Below, one piece after another: positions 45,821 to 55,641 of a stretch of DNA of 64,000 bases. The DNA comes from Paenibacillus sp. JJ-223. Lineage in GTDB: Bacteria; Bacillota; Bacilli; Paenibacillales; Paenibacillaceae. The notes under the pieces are model-generated. The model ran no database searches and had not been told where the DNA came from. It worked only from the letters and a program-made list of their open reading frames with translations. The stretch is from the NCBI RefSeq assembly GCF_927798175.1, contig NZ_CAKMMP010000025.1:1-64000 (forward strand). Direction: 5' to 3'. Within the stretch, counting starts at the first letter, position 1. Every line of letters starts with the position of its first letter. A program made the translations under genes and the position numbers.

Positions 45821-46648
45821 TTACTGATCGAAGTAGTTCCCCGGCTTCACGGAAATCTGTCTGCTCTTGGCGTCAACCGCTGTCAGCTTGGCCAAAGAGA
45901 CGTAATCGGTCAGCAGTCTTTCCTCCGAATCCACCGCTCCCGATTCCACCAAAACGCCTACACCGGCAACCGTTGCATTAAACTCGGCCAGCAAGTCGAT
46001 CATCCCTTGAACCGTTCCTCCCGCTTTCATGAAATCATCCACGATCAGGACCCGGGAATGCTCTCTCATAGCCCTGCGGGACAGGGTCATTGTATGCAGG
46101 CTTTTATGGGACCCGGAAACGTAATTGATACTAACAGCCGATCCTTCCGTAGCCTGATGGTCCCTGCGAACGAGAACGACAGGCAGGTTAAGTTGGGCTC
46201 CGGTCGCATACGCCAGCGGTATTCCTTTGGTCTCTACCGTCATGACCACATCGATATCCATACCGCCAAATGCCGTGGCGAAAATTTTGCCTGCCTCGTT
46301 CATCAGGGAAGGTTCACCTAGAAGATCCGACATGTACAGGTACCCTCCCGGCAAGATCCGATCCGGTTGTTCCAGTTCACTGCATAATTTTTCAGCAAAA
46401 TGAAGAGCATGTTCTCTGGATACTTTCGGTATCCACTTCACTCCTCCAGCCGCCCCAGCCAGCGTTAAAAGCTCGCCCGATCCACCTTCTTCGAACACTT
46501 CCTTGATAATCGCCAAATCTTCGCTAATTGATGACTTCGCGGCACCGTAACGTTCGGCAAAAGTGGTGAGCGGAATGACTGTATGCGGTCTTGCCAATAA
46601 GTACTGCGTCATTTCAACCAGCCTTGCGCTTCGTTTTAATTTCTTCAC
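45821..46648 (-). CDS. purR: Purine operon repressor PurR
   Basis: A 275-residue repressor. The N-terminal winged helix (LVEMTQYLLARPHTVIPLTT, then AAKSSISEDLAIIKEVFE) is followed by a phosphoribosyltransferase-like domain with the PRPP site VLIVDDFMKAGGTVQGM near residue 205. PRPP binding relieves repression of purine genes. The start is GTG after AGGATGG. A PurBox lies at its own promoter. In B. subtilis yabJ follows purR; here that gene is missing. Confidence 0.97.
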   Translation of the reverse strand: MKKLKRSARLVEMTQYLLARPHTVIPLTTFAERYGAAKSSISEDLAIIKEVFEEGGSGELLTLAGAAGGVKWIPKVSREHALHFAEKLCSELEQPDRILPGGYLYMSDLLGEPSLMNEAGKIFATAFGGMDIDVVMTVETKGIPLAYATGAQLNLPVVLVRRDHQATEGSAVSINYVSGSHKSLHTMTLSRRAMREHSRVLIVDDFMKAGGTVQGMIDLLAEFNATVAGVGVLVESGAVDSEERLLTDYVSLAKLTAVDAKSRQISVKPGNYFDQ

Positions 46649-46680
46649 AGAGATCCATCCTCACGATCACGGAAACATCC

Positions 46681-46693
46681 AAATCCGAATAAT
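46681..46693. promoter_or_regulatory. PurBox at the purR promoter
   Basis: AAATCCGAATAAT matches the B. subtilis PurBox AWWWCCGAACWWT at 12 of 13 positions. It lies just downstream of the promoter, which suggests autoregulation. A second box was not found. Confidence 0.55.
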
Positions 46694-46701
46694 TATCTAA
46701 A

Positions 46702-46730
46702 AATATAACACCTTTATACGTGTTTGTACA
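46702..46730 (-). promoter_or_regulatory. Promoter of purR
   Basis: Minus-strand TGTACA (46725-46730), 17 bp, TATATT (46702-46707). Confidence 0.5.
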
Positions 46731-46743
46731 TTAAAATGTAAAT

Positions 46744-47607
46744 TTAAGTCAACATGCGTACCGCATACACTTCTTTGCAGAAACCGCGAAGCCCGTTGTA
46801 TATGCGGGCAACCTTCGATTCCTTCGAGACAAGCCCGAATACGGTTGGACCGCTCCCCGACATAAGAACTCCATCCGCCCCAAGCCGGATCATGGCTTCC
46901 TTCAGATGCCGGACTTCAGGATACAGCCGCAGCGTCACGTCCTCAAGCACGTTTCCTAATTGTGCGCACACCTCAGGGAATGATTCGTTACGTATGGCTT
47001 GCTCCATTTTCTCCGCACTTGGATGCCGAACGATTTTGTCGCTGCGGAATCGCCCATATACGTCCGCTGTGGATACGTTAATAGGCGGTTTGGCCAAAAC
47101 GACCCAACACTGCGGCGGATTCGGAATCGCCCGAAGCTTCTCTCCCCGGCCTGTGGCGAGCGCTGTTCCTCCCGTAATGCAGAACGGAACGTCCGACCCT
47201 AGCTCGGCCCCGAGCTTCCAGAGCTCTGTGTCGGGGATATCCAGCTTCCAGAGACGGTTCAAGCCGCGCAGGGCAGCCGCTGCATCGCTGCTCCCTCCGG
47301 CGAGCCCTGCCGCCACCGGAATTTTTTTATCCAGATGGATGTGCACGCCGGTCTTGACGTCATAACGCTCCTTGATCAATCGGGCTGCTTGAAAAGCCAA
47401 ATTTTTCTCATCCAGCGGGATATACCCTGCCTGACTGGAAATGACGATCGTGTCGCGTGGAAGCTCCGACATTTCCAATCGGTCAGCAAGATCAACCATT
47501 GTCATGATCATTTCCACTTCATGAAATCCATCGCTTCGTTTATGTAAGACGTCCAGCATCAAATTGATTTTAGCAGGCGCTTTTTCGTAAATTTTCAAGG
47601 CGTTCAC
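46744..47607 (-). CDS. ispE: 4-diphosphocytidyl-2-C-methyl-D-erythritol kinase
   Basis: A 287-residue GHMP kinase of the MEP isoprenoid pathway. [20 protein letters not shown] is at the N-terminus. The ATP loop is [20 protein letters not shown] near residue 95, and [12 protein letters not shown] is near the end. The start is GTG behind AAGGTGAGG. ispE-purR order is conserved with B. subtilis. Confidence 0.97.
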   Translation of the reverse strand: MNALKIYEKAPAKINLMLDVLHKRSDGFHEVEMIMTMVDLADRLEMSELPRDTIVISSQAGYIPLDEKNLAFQAARLIKERYDVKTGVHIHLDKKIPVAAGLAGGSSDAAAALRGLNRLWKLDIPDTELWKLGAELGSDVPFCITGGTALATGRGEKLRAIPNPPQCWVVLAKPPINVSTADVYGRFRSDKIVRHPSAEKMEQAIRNESFPEVCAQLGNVLEDVTLRLYPEVRHLKEAMIRLGADGVLMSGSGPTVFGLVSKESKVARIYNGLRGFCKEVYAVRMLT

Positions 47608-47641
47608 CCGTCCTCACCTTTTCCCTAAGACAACTTAACAT

Positions 47642-47670
47642 ATTATATCAAAATGGGACTGTCAAGTCAT
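47642..47670 (-). promoter_or_regulatory. Promoter of ispE
   Basis: Minus-strand -10 TATAAT (47642-47647) with ATGACT 17 bp away (47665-47670). A perfect TTGACA also overlaps the spacer but is too close to pair with this -10. Confidence 0.5.
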
Positions 47671-47691
47671 TGCCATTCGCCATGTATGGGG

Positions 47692-47724
47692 AAAAAGCGA
47701 GGTGCTCCTAACGGATTCCCCCGC
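47692..47724 (-). terminator. Terminator of sspF
   Basis: On the minus strand GCGGGG pairs with CCTCGC, with an inner TCC/GGA stem, followed by TTTTT. Confidence 0.6.
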
Positions 47725-47743
47725 CCTTTAGCTTTTAAACCAC

Positions 47744-47920
47744 TTACGATTTGCGCGCCGCCTGCTCTGCCATCTGGATGGCCCGTTTCACCATGTTTCC
47801 AGCATCCTTGGCTTTGATGCCCCCCCAGCCCTCCTGCTGGATCGTATCATAAAAACCAAGATCCTTGGCGAGCTCGTATTTCAGCTCTTCCGACATTACG
47901 CTTCTTCTTCTCCGACTCAT
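47744..47920 (-). CDS. sspF: Small acid-soluble spore protein, SspF-like
   Basis: A 58-residue alpha/beta-type spore protein that coats spore DNA. The sequence starts [20 protein letters not shown] and continues [20 protein letters not shown] and [33 protein letters not shown] is the family signature. RBS GAGGAGG lies eight bases before the ATG. It sits between veg and ispE as in B. subtilis. A sigma-G promoter is expected, but I could not find a convincing one. Confidence 0.93.
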   Translation of the reverse strand: MSRRRRSVMSEELKYELAKDLGFYDTIQQEGWGGIKAKDAGNMVKRAIQMAEQAARKS

Positions 47921-48103
47921 GCCATCGTCCTCCTCGCATAAATTAAACCATGATTAGTCCAGACCACCACAGTGATTCATGCTGCATATCCGTTACAGGC
48001 ATCAAACCTAAGGGTAAAGCAAATGGTTTTGAGCCTGTCCGCATAGTATGCCAAGTGCCCCTGCGTCTCATTCCTGTCTTCGCGGAGAGAAATATGCCGG
48101 AAA

Positions 48104-48141
48104 CGAAAAAATGCGGCTCGCCTGATCGGCAAACCGCATTG
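48104..48141 (-). terminator. Terminator of veg
   Basis: On the minus strand AATGCGG and TTTGCC pair with GGCGAG and CCGCATT, followed by TTTTTTCG. Confidence 0.85.
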
Positions 48142-48152
48142 TCAAATCTTGC

Positions 48153-48428
48153 TTACGTCTCCATGAAGGAGTTATCGGTAGATTGGCCGGGATCAACCAC
48201 CATGACCTCCACCGACTCCGTAAGTATATCGGCATAACTGTAAGAAACTCGCTTAAAGGTTTCGTGTTCCTCATCGAGCTTGACAATAAAAACAGAAGGG
48301 TACGTTTCTTCCAATACTCCTGTACGCTCAATCGTCTTGCGGCGGCCACCATTGGCGCGCAGCATGATCTTCTGACCGATATGAGCATCGAGATTGCGTT
48401 TGATATCCAACAGCGTATTTTTAGCCAT
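48153..48428 (-). CDS. veg: Veg protein, biofilm-stimulating factor
   Basis: A 91-residue protein of the Veg family. It shows [40 protein letters not shown] and [11 protein letters not shown], a small beta-rich fold. In B. subtilis Veg stimulates biofilm genes by countering SinR and is very strongly expressed. Two near-consensus tandem promoters upstream fit that. The last 15 residues are less conserved. Confidence 0.95.
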   Translation of the reverse strand: MAKNTLLDIKRNLDAHIGQKIMLRANGGRRKTIERTGVLEETYPSVFIVKLDEEHETFKRVSYSYADILTESVEVMVVDPGQSTDNSFMET

Positions 48429-48455
48429 TGTCGACGACCACCTCTTTTCTTGTCC

Positions 48456-48484
48456 ATTATACCTCTTTTTACAGTCAATGTCAA
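48456..48484 (-). promoter_or_regulatory. veg proximal promoter
   Basis: Minus-strand TTGACA (48479-48484), 17 bp, TATAAT (48456-48461): a perfect sigma-A consensus. Confidence 0.85.
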
Positions 48485-48497
48485 ATTAAAGACAAAT

Positions 48498-48527
48498 ATT
48501 ATATCAACCTGTAAAAGCAGTTGTCAA
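48498..48527 (-). promoter_or_regulatory. veg distal promoter
   Basis: Minus-strand TTGACA (48522-48527), 18 bp, TATAAT (48498-48503), 42 bp upstream of the proximal promoter. Confidence 0.8.
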
Positions 48528-48540
48528 TGAATTTTTTTGC

Positions 48541-48571
48541 AACAAAAAAAGCCCCTGTTTGGGACTTCCTC
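48541..48571 (-). terminator. Terminator of yabG
   Basis: On the minus strand AGTCCC-AAAC-AGGGGCT is followed by TTTTTT. Confidence 0.75.
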
Positions 48572-48580
48572 TGCCCACCC

Positions 48581-49474
48581 TTACACAACCGATGGATTGA
48601 CTTTGAGCGTAGATAAATCGTTGAGCCCCGGCAAACCGACGCGGTAGCTGCCTCGGGTTTCCACACCGCCAACTCCCTGGCTGCCACTAATGGTATTGTG
48701 CAGAATATCATTCATGTTCACCGTTTCCCTTACCGAAGTAAATGCTGCCTTTGAAGCCACGTATACGGGATCAAGGGCATGAATGAGTATACGGCCCGGC
48801 GAGCTGGCGAAGTTCGCCCCTGCCCGCAATAAAGCTTCAAAATGGGACTGGCAGGCTCCCGCTACGATGGTGAGTGCATCCAAGTGGCGTTCGTACTGGC
48901 GTGCGACCTGGATGGCAGACACGAAGTTTTGGGAGTTTTTGTAGCTCGAAAGACTATACAGGTCATAGGGCTGACGGGACTTCAGCACTCCATCATGCCC
49001 CGTGATCACGACAATGTCGGGACGCACTTGGGGTAAAAGGTGGTACAAGGTATCGGCCATTGCCGATTCATGCACATAATGGCCCTCGGCCGGCACGCGG
49101 AGCTGTTCGTACAGATTCATGCTTTTTTTCAGATAATTGGGGTCGCCGTCCAGATGCAGCACCTTACCCGGCATTTCAAAGTAGGCGGGCTCTTGGGCAG
49201 ACCACTCCTGAAGCAGGCCTTCCCGGTTTCGTTCAGCCTGGTCCATCCGATTTTGCTGCAGACGCGTGAGCGTCTGGTGTGCTTTCACATGTGCGCGTCT
49301 CGATTTGTCACTCTGCGCCTCTTGAGTCACCTGTATCAAATCGTCTAGCGGAGAATCGGCCAGCAACCGGAATTCGGTTCCCTTGATGATCGCTTTATCC
49401 AGTTGAAGGACCTCTACCCGAAAAGTTACGTCTCCGCCATATGATCTTCGAACGACCAGATCTCCGACATTCAT
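48581..49474 (-). CDS. yabG: Sporulation-specific protease YabG
   Basis: A 297-residue protein of the YabG family. It begins with an SH3-like segment (VGDLVVRRSYGGDVTFRVEV). The central domain has LHLDGDPNYLKKSMNLYEQL, VVITGHDGVLK and IVAGACQSHFEALLRAGANF. The Cys in GACQSHFE and the His in TGHDG are candidate catalytic residues. In B. subtilis YabG is a mother-cell protease that trims coat proteins. The start at ATG 49474 lies nine bases after AGAGGTG. Upstream ATGs crowd that site. Confidence 0.93.
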   Translation of the reverse strand: MNVGDLVVRRSYGGDVTFRVEVLQLDKAIIKGTEFRLLADSPLDDLIQVTQEAQSDKSRRAHVKAHQTLTRLQQNRMDQAERNREGLLQEWSAQEPAYFEMPGKVLHLDGDPNYLKKSMNLYEQLRVPAEGHYVHESAMADTLYHLLPQVRPDIVVITGHDGVLKSRQPYDLYSLSSYKNSQNFVSAIQVARQYERHLDALTIVAGACQSHFEALLRAGANFASSPGRILIHALDPVYVASKAAFTSVRETVNMNDILHNTISGSQGVGGVETRGSYRVGLPGLNDLSTLKVNPSVV

Positions 49475-49565
49475 CAACATCATCACCTCTACCCCATCGT
49501 ATGGGCAGGAACCCGGATTGGTTCATCCAAACCGAAAATGTGAAGAACGAACGGGGCTGGGAGCC

Positions 49566-51013
<1,448 letters not shown>

Positions 51014-51036
51014 GTTCGATTTCTCCCTTTCTAACG

Positions 51037-51062
51037 CAAAAAGAAGAGGAGGACCCTCTTCT
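51037..51062 (-). terminator. Terminator between the 3D/G5 gene and rnmV
   Basis: On the minus strand AGAAGAGG-GTCCT-CCTCTTCT is followed by TTTTG. Together with a GCATGAT/ATCATGC hairpin (51109-51125) it fills the 150-base gap. Confidence 0.8.
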
Positions 51063-51163
51063 CTGGCAAACGACGTGAAAAGCATTTGCTCCCACTGCCG
51101 CATATTCCGCATGATTCAATCATGCACTATTTTATAGCATTCCCTATTTAAAGTAAAACGATT

Positions 51164-52351
51164 TTAGTTCAGTTCCGGCTTCACCGGACCGATGACATAT
51201 ACCGTCTTGCCTTTCTTTCTTCCGAAGTTCAGGGCATGCTTCACGCTATCATAATAAACATCGATTTTGTTTCCTTTGATTGCCCCTCCCGTATCCTCTG
51301 CGCGACGGAAGCCGAGGCCTTCGATGTAAACCCACCAACCGATCGGAATCACTTTCGGATCCACGGCAATGGTGCGTCCTTCGGTTACCTTCGTACCGGA
51401 AGCCGTTTTGGTTCCGATTCCCGGTTCTTCGGCGGAGTACGCCGTCATGGTTACGTTTTTGAGGACTTTGGAATATTTGAACGTCGTGCCCGAAACCGTG
51501 ATGACCTTGCTGCCCGAAGCAGACTTTTTGGTCGAGCTTGCCGTTGTAGCCGATTTAGTTTTCGAAGTTTGGGCCGATACGGTTTGAACCACAGGCTCTT
51601 CCTTGACAACCGGTTTTGCTTTGGTTCCCACCGCAATGACTTTATCCACGCGATTCGTAGTCACCGTCTTGCCGACCATTTTTTTGGAGACCAATTCTCC
51701 ATCCTGAAATACCTTTTCGATATGCTGCACCAATGTGCCTTCCTTGCCATTCACGATGACTCGATTGTCACCCTTGTACAGGCTCGGGTCAGCCGTTTTG
51801 ACCACTTTATATGCGATCGGCTGTTCAACGTCGACTGTACGCTTTGTTACCCGCACTACGCGAATTTTCATATCTTTCTTGATCGAAGTATCCAAGGCTG
51901 GATAGATTTTGTCTTCATTCCCTACGGTGATGCCCGCCTTTTGAATGGCTTCTTCCACCGATGCATCCGTTGTATACAGAGTCTTGGTGTCTCCGTCTGC
52001 CGTAACATTAACTGGAACAGCACGCTCGATGACGATGCGATCGCCATCCGTAATGGACCCGTTCAATGGCATGGATACCTCATCGTGAGGCCCTACCGTG
52101 ATGGATTGCTCATCCAGCAATTCCTGAAGCAATCCTGTACGAGTCTCAACCTCTTGAGATTTGCCGTCAATCACCAGTGATATTTGTTTTCCGGCCTGAC
52201 CATAAACGACTAACAAGATCATGATTGTAAGTGCGATTGAGAAAATAGCGATCAACGCAATTTGACGCAAGTTCTCATGCTTCCACCTCAACGCGTAAGA
52301 CTTACTGGATGATCGTGACTCATGGGTCTCCTCTGGTTGGAATGCGCCCAC
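51164..52351 (-). CDS. yabE: Cell-wall-active 3D/G5 domain protein (YabE/Rpf-like)
   Basis: A 395-residue surface protein. One membrane anchor (LIAIFSIALTIMILLVVYG, residues 30-50) is followed by DUF348 repeats (VIDGKSQEVETRTGLLQELL and similar, 55-190) and a G5 domain (about 200-270). A Ser/Thr/Lys-rich linker and a C-terminal 3D domain (about 310-395) with SGTKVTEGRTIAVDPKVIP, EDTGGAI and KIDVYYDS follow; the aspartates give the 3D name. It is probably a peptidoglycan hydrolase of the Sps/Rpf group. The start is GTG 52351, eight bases after AAGGAGG. It is controlled by an upstream c-di-AMP riboswitch. Confidence 0.92.
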   Translation of the reverse strand: MGAFQPEETHESRSSSKSYALRWKHENLRQIALIAIFSIALTIMILLVVYGQAGKQISLVIDGKSQEVETRTGLLQELLDEQSITVGPHDEVSMPLNGSITDGDRIVIERAVPVNVTADGDTKTLYTTDASVEEAIQKAGITVGNEDKIYPALDTSIKKDMKIRVVRVTKRTVDVEQPIAYKVVKTADPSLYKGDNRVIVNGKEGTLVQHIEKVFQDGELVSKKMVGKTVTTNRVDKVIAVGTKAKPVVKEEPVVQTVSAQTSKTKSATTASSTKKSASGSKVITVSGTTFKYSKVLKNVTMTAYSAEEPGIGTKTASGTKVTEGRTIAVDPKVIPIGWWVYIEGLGFRRAEDTGGAIKGNKIDVYYDSVKHALNFGRKKGKTVYVIGPVKPELN

Positions 52352-52540
52352 TTCTCCGTCCTCCTTCATAGCCCCGCCGTCTAAAGTAATGCATGATGTC
52401 TTTGACGCGACTATACCGAAATTTTCTACAGAACGGGTCAAAACAACAACCGGTTCTGCACCATGAACCCTTCTTCGCAACATGAGATCAGTCATCCTAA
52501 AAAGAACTCTATGATGACCGCATTTCTTTTATTCAAAAAC

Positions 52541-52582
52541 AAAAAAGCCAAAGAAAGAGCTAAGAGGACTCTTTCGTGGCTT
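52541..52582 (-). terminator. Terminator of the c-di-AMP riboswitch (expression platform)
   Basis: On the minus strand AAGCCA and CGAAAGAG pair with CTCTTTC and TTTGGCTTTTTT. It lies between the aptamer and yabE, about 190 bases before the yabE start. Confidence 0.8.
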
Positions 52583-52629
52583 CCGAATGATTTTGAATAT
52601 CGGAAATTCATGCACGAGATTACCTCTCT

Positions 52630-52866
52630 TTTTCCGCTTGCGAGGTTAGCTGTCGGGTTCGGACGAAAGAGAGCCGCCCTATCTCCGGTCACCCGCTCAT
52701 GGCGGATACCCTTGAATTCACCCCGAGACCCAAAGAAGAAATCAAATACGGCTTCGCAGTCCATCCGCTGCTTTTGGGTCAGCGAATGACGCGGATCGGG
52801 AAATTTCACCGATATTCAAGCCCTATTGGTTCCCCCGCTCTCCGTGTTCGGAGACTCAGCGAGACT
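52630..52866 (-). promoter_or_regulatory. c-di-AMP riboswitch (ydaO/yuaA class)
   Basis: The minus strand carries the class's conserved blocks in order: CGCTGAGTC (about 52855), GCGGGGGAACCAATAGGG (about 52825), GGGGTGAATT (about 52710) and CCGAACCCGACAGCTAACCT (about 52650). Ligand binding normally favours termination, so high c-di-AMP should lower yabE. Exact ends are approximate. Confidence 0.92.
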
Positions 52867-52959
52867 GGTTCATGAAAGTAAACGCTGCGTTCAAGGAAGA
52901 GTCCCTTTTGCTATCCCCCGAACATCTGTCCTTTTTCCACGCAACAATTCACTGAAAAG

Positions 52960-52989
52960 ATGATATCCTGTTTCGATGCATGTTGTAAA
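52960..52989 (-). promoter_or_regulatory. Promoter of the riboswitch-yabE transcript
   Basis: Minus-strand TTTACA (52984-52989), 18 bp, TATCAT (52960-52965), about 85 bases upstream of the aptamer. Between it and tatD (52990-53111) is A/T-rich sequence with a weak AATAAAC/GTTTATT hairpin near 53035. Confidence 0.6.
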
Positions 52990-53111
52990 GCAGCATTCAA
53001 CTACGTTTTTCTAAATATTTGGTTAAAATATTGTAATAAACTTCGTTTATTTGGATCAAAAAGCAAATTCACTCCGTCTAGCTCGTTTTTTCACCTGAAT
53101 TACTCCGATTT

Positions 53112-53882
53112 TCAACGAATCCCAAAACGTCCCATGGCATTTTTGTTTGTAATTGCCGCAATTTCCTCGACCGATACACCCTTGATTTCGGCAGCTGCCT
53201 CAGCCACGAGGCGAACGTGAGCTGTCTCGTTTCTCTTTCCTCGAAATGGATGAGGAGTAAGATAAGGGGAGTCGGTTTCGATATAAAACCGGTCCATCGG
53301 CACCTTGGCGAGTACCTCTTTTGGCTGCTTGGCATTTTTAAACGTGATCGGTCCACCGAAGGAAAGGTCAAAGTTCAGATCCAGACAAAGTTTTGCCGTT
53401 TCCCAGCTCCCCGAAAACGAATGCATCACACCGCCGACCTCTGACGCCTTCTCTTCACGCAAAATTCTCACAATGTCTTCATGCGCGTCCCGGTTATGAA
53501 TGACAATAGGCATCTTCAGCTCGCGAGCCAATCCGATCTGCTGGCGAAGAACGCGATGCTGAACATCCTTGGGGGAGGTGTCCCAATAGTAGTCAAGCCC
53601 GATCTCGCCAATGGCTACGACTTTTTCGTGTTTGCACAAATCAGCGATCCATTCCAGGTCGCCCTCCTGCATGGTGATGGCATCTTGGGGATGCCATCCG
53701 ACCGCGGCGTAGATAAACTCGTACGTTTCGGCAAGCTTCATGGTGGATGGAATAGTTTCCCGATTAAAACCGACATTAATCATGCGTCCGACGCCAGCGT
53801 CGACAGCACGTTGAATGACCTCCTCCCTATCCTCGTCGAATTGCGGCGCATCCAGGTGCGTGTGAGTGTCGAATAACATCAT
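53112..53882 (-). CDS. tatD: TatD-family metal-dependent DNase
   Basis: A 256-residue TIM-barrel hydrolase. The metal-binding DTHTHLD is at the N-terminus. GEIGLDYYWDTSPKDVQHRV, MPIVIHNRDAHEDIVRIL, GVMHSFSGSWETAKLCLDLN and YIETDSPYLTPHPFRGKRNE follow, all family signatures. It is probably a 3'-5' exonuclease in DNA repair. In B. subtilis (yabD) it follows metS; here an HD phosphohydrolase takes that place. Confidence 0.95.
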   Translation of the reverse strand: MMLFDTHTHLDAPQFDEDREEVIQRAVDAGVGRMINVGFNRETIPSTMKLAETYEFIYAAVGWHPQDAITMQEGDLEWIADLCKHEKVVAIGEIGLDYYWDTSPKDVQHRVLRQQIGLARELKMPIVIHNRDAHEDIVRILREEKASEVGGVMHSFSGSWETAKLCLDLNFDLSFGGPITFKNAKQPKEVLAKVPMDRFYIETDSPYLTPHPFRGKRNETAHVRLVAEAAAEIKGVSVEEIAAITNKNAMGRFGIR

Positions 53883-54005
53883 GGTTACATCTCCTTCTCC
53901 TTAATGGTCTGTCCGGAAAAAAATAATGAATTACAAAATTATGTCGATCTACATTTACTCTCCATTAAAGCAGATTACTGTATCATAAAAAAAATAAGTG
54001 CAGCT

Positions 54006-55283
54006 TCAAGAAAAATAACGGCGTATATGGGCTGGAAGATGGTGAAGAACGGCATCCACTTTATCCTGCGGATAATACAGATGATGCTTTCCACGCTGTA
54101 TGCCGCTAATCGAACGCACAATATCGGATACCTCGGATAATTCATGCAATTTATCTTGGCGATCCAGCAGCAAAATCTGTTTCTCCGTCGATTCGTCCGG
54201 ACGAAACACATCATACGGAAGATCGGTTGGAAAATCAATTTCGACATCGTACTCGGGCTCCAGTCCCACTTCGGCGAAGGCCTTCCGAATGTCATCCATC
54301 AACGCTACGTCATGCTGTTCAATCTCTACGTATTTGTACAACCTGCGATCCATGAAGCGTTCGCACAGTTCTCGAAGAATGGCATCGTTCTCCTTACGCC
54401 ATTGCATAAAGGCGGTCTGGATGAGCGCTTCATCCAATTGCAAATACTCCTTGACCGAGAGCGATCCCTCAAACAGCTGCGGCAGGGGATCCAGCATGAA
54501 ACGGAAGTTAAACTTCTGCTTCATCAGTTGTTTGGCCCGTTTGAATATTTGCCTAAGAATGATTTCAGAGCTTCGTGTTACCGGATGGAAATAGATCTGC
54601 CAGTACATCTGATAACGGGACATCAGGTAATCTTCCACCGCATGCATGCCCGACTCCTTGACGACGATTCTGCCATGGTAGGGCCTCAACATTCGCAAAA
54701 TTCGATCAAGGTCGATCGTCCCATAATTTACGCCTGTAAAATAGGCGTCGCGCAGCAAATAATCCATTCGGTCCGCATCCAGAGGGCTTGTGATCAAATT
54801 GACCACAATAGGTTTGTCGTATGTTTTCTGAATCACGGAAGCGACTTTCTCCGGAAAGTCGGAAGCATACCTTCTCAGAATCGCCCCCACTTCGGTATCG
54901 CCAAGAATAATACGACAGGTCCAATCTTCATGATGCATATCGAATGCCTCTTCAATGGAATGGGAAAATGGACCGTGCCCCAGATCATGCAGCAATGCTG
55001 CACAAAGGGCCACAATCTTTTCTTCTTTTGGCCAATCCGGATAATGGCTTCGTTCAAACTGCGAGATGATTTTGCGCGTAATCTCGTATACGCCAAGCGA
55101 GTGGGAAAACCGGCTATGTTCCGCACCATGAAACGTGAGATAGGATGTCCCTAACTGACGGATGCGACGCAGCCGTTGGAACTCGGGCGTGTTGATCAAT
55201 TGCCAAATGATTGGATCTTGCACATGAATGTAATTATGTACGGGATCTTTAAACACCTTTTCTTCCGTCAAGCGCTGCTCCAT
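54006..55283 (-). CDS. HD-domain phosphohydrolase (YwfO / SamHD1-like)
   Basis: A 425-residue protein. FKDPVHNYIHVQDPIIWQLI is the family N-terminus. The HD metal site is SRFSHSLGV with LLHDLGHGPFSHSIEEAF and the later LDADRMDYLLRDAYFTG. The family includes dNTP triphosphohydrolases and relatives of human SAMHD1, so nucleotide hydrolysis is likely but the substrate is uncertain. RBS AAGGAG precedes the ATG. It is divergent from abrB, across a cluster of Spo0A-type boxes. This gene does not lie here in B. subtilis. Confidence 0.92.
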   Translation of the reverse strand: MEQRLTEEKVFKDPVHNYIHVQDPIIWQLINTPEFQRLRRIRQLGTSYLTFHGAEHSRFSHSLGVYEITRKIISQFERSHYPDWPKEEKIVALCAALLHDLGHGPFSHSIEEAFDMHHEDWTCRIILGDTEVGAILRRYASDFPEKVASVIQKTYDKPIVVNLITSPLDADRMDYLLRDAYFTGVNYGTIDLDRILRMLRPYHGRIVVKESGMHAVEDYLMSRYQMYWQIYFHPVTRSSEIILRQIFKRAKQLMKQKFNFRFMLDPLPQLFEGSLSVKEYLQLDEALIQTAFMQWRKENDAILRELCERFMDRRLYKYVEIEQHDVALMDDIRKAFAEVGLEPEYDVEIDFPTDLPYDVFRPDESTEKQILLLDRQDKLHELSEVSDIVRSISGIQRGKHHLYYPQDKVDAVLHHLPAHIRRYFS

Positions 55284-55377
55284 GTTAACTCACTCCTTTA
55301 AGATGATTTCCTGATCTAAGTCTACGATACGTTTGTTACTGCAGTTTATTGGATTTTGGCGAAAAGCACATCAACCA

Positions 55378-55438
55378 TTCGACAAACAATGACGAATTAT
55401 GTCGAATACAGTGATTTTGTCGTCTTCCAAATCGACAA
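55378..55438. promoter_or_regulatory. Cluster of five Spo0A-type boxes between the HD gene and abrB
   Basis: TTCGACA (55378), TGACGAA (55390), TGTCGAA (55400), TTGTCGT (55417) and TCGACAA (55432). The middle pair forms TGACGAA-TTA-TGTCGAA, a direct repeat with the 3-bp gap of a Spo0A dimer site. It is 95-155 bp upstream of the HD gene and about 100 bp upstream of the abrB promoter. Confidence 0.6.
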
Positions 55439-55534
55439 AGCCGAACTTCGTGTCTATTTGCGAAAAAACTGCCCCAATCCCTTGCCCACCGTTACCTTAT
55501 CAAAAATAACCTTAATTTTAAGCAAATTTTAAGG

Positions 55535-55563
55535 TTGACTGTTTTGGGAATCGTTGGTATGAT
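55535..55563 (+). promoter_or_regulatory. Sigma-A promoter of abrB
   Basis: TTGACT (55535-55540), 17 bp, TATGAT (55558-55563). Confidence 0.8.
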
Positions 55564-55586
55564 GATTATCATAAAACATAAAATAA

Positions 55587-55603
55587 TGTCGAATAATGAC
55601 ACT
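55587..55603 (+). promoter_or_regulatory. Spo0A operator downstream of the abrB start of transcription
   Basis: TGTCGAA (55587-55593), TAA, TGACACT (55597-55603). The arrangement and position closely match the B. subtilis abrB repression site, so Spo0A should repress abrB here too. Confidence 0.75.
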
Positions 55604-55641
55604 GAACTACTGATAGTTAGTTGAGAGGAGCACTGATTATA

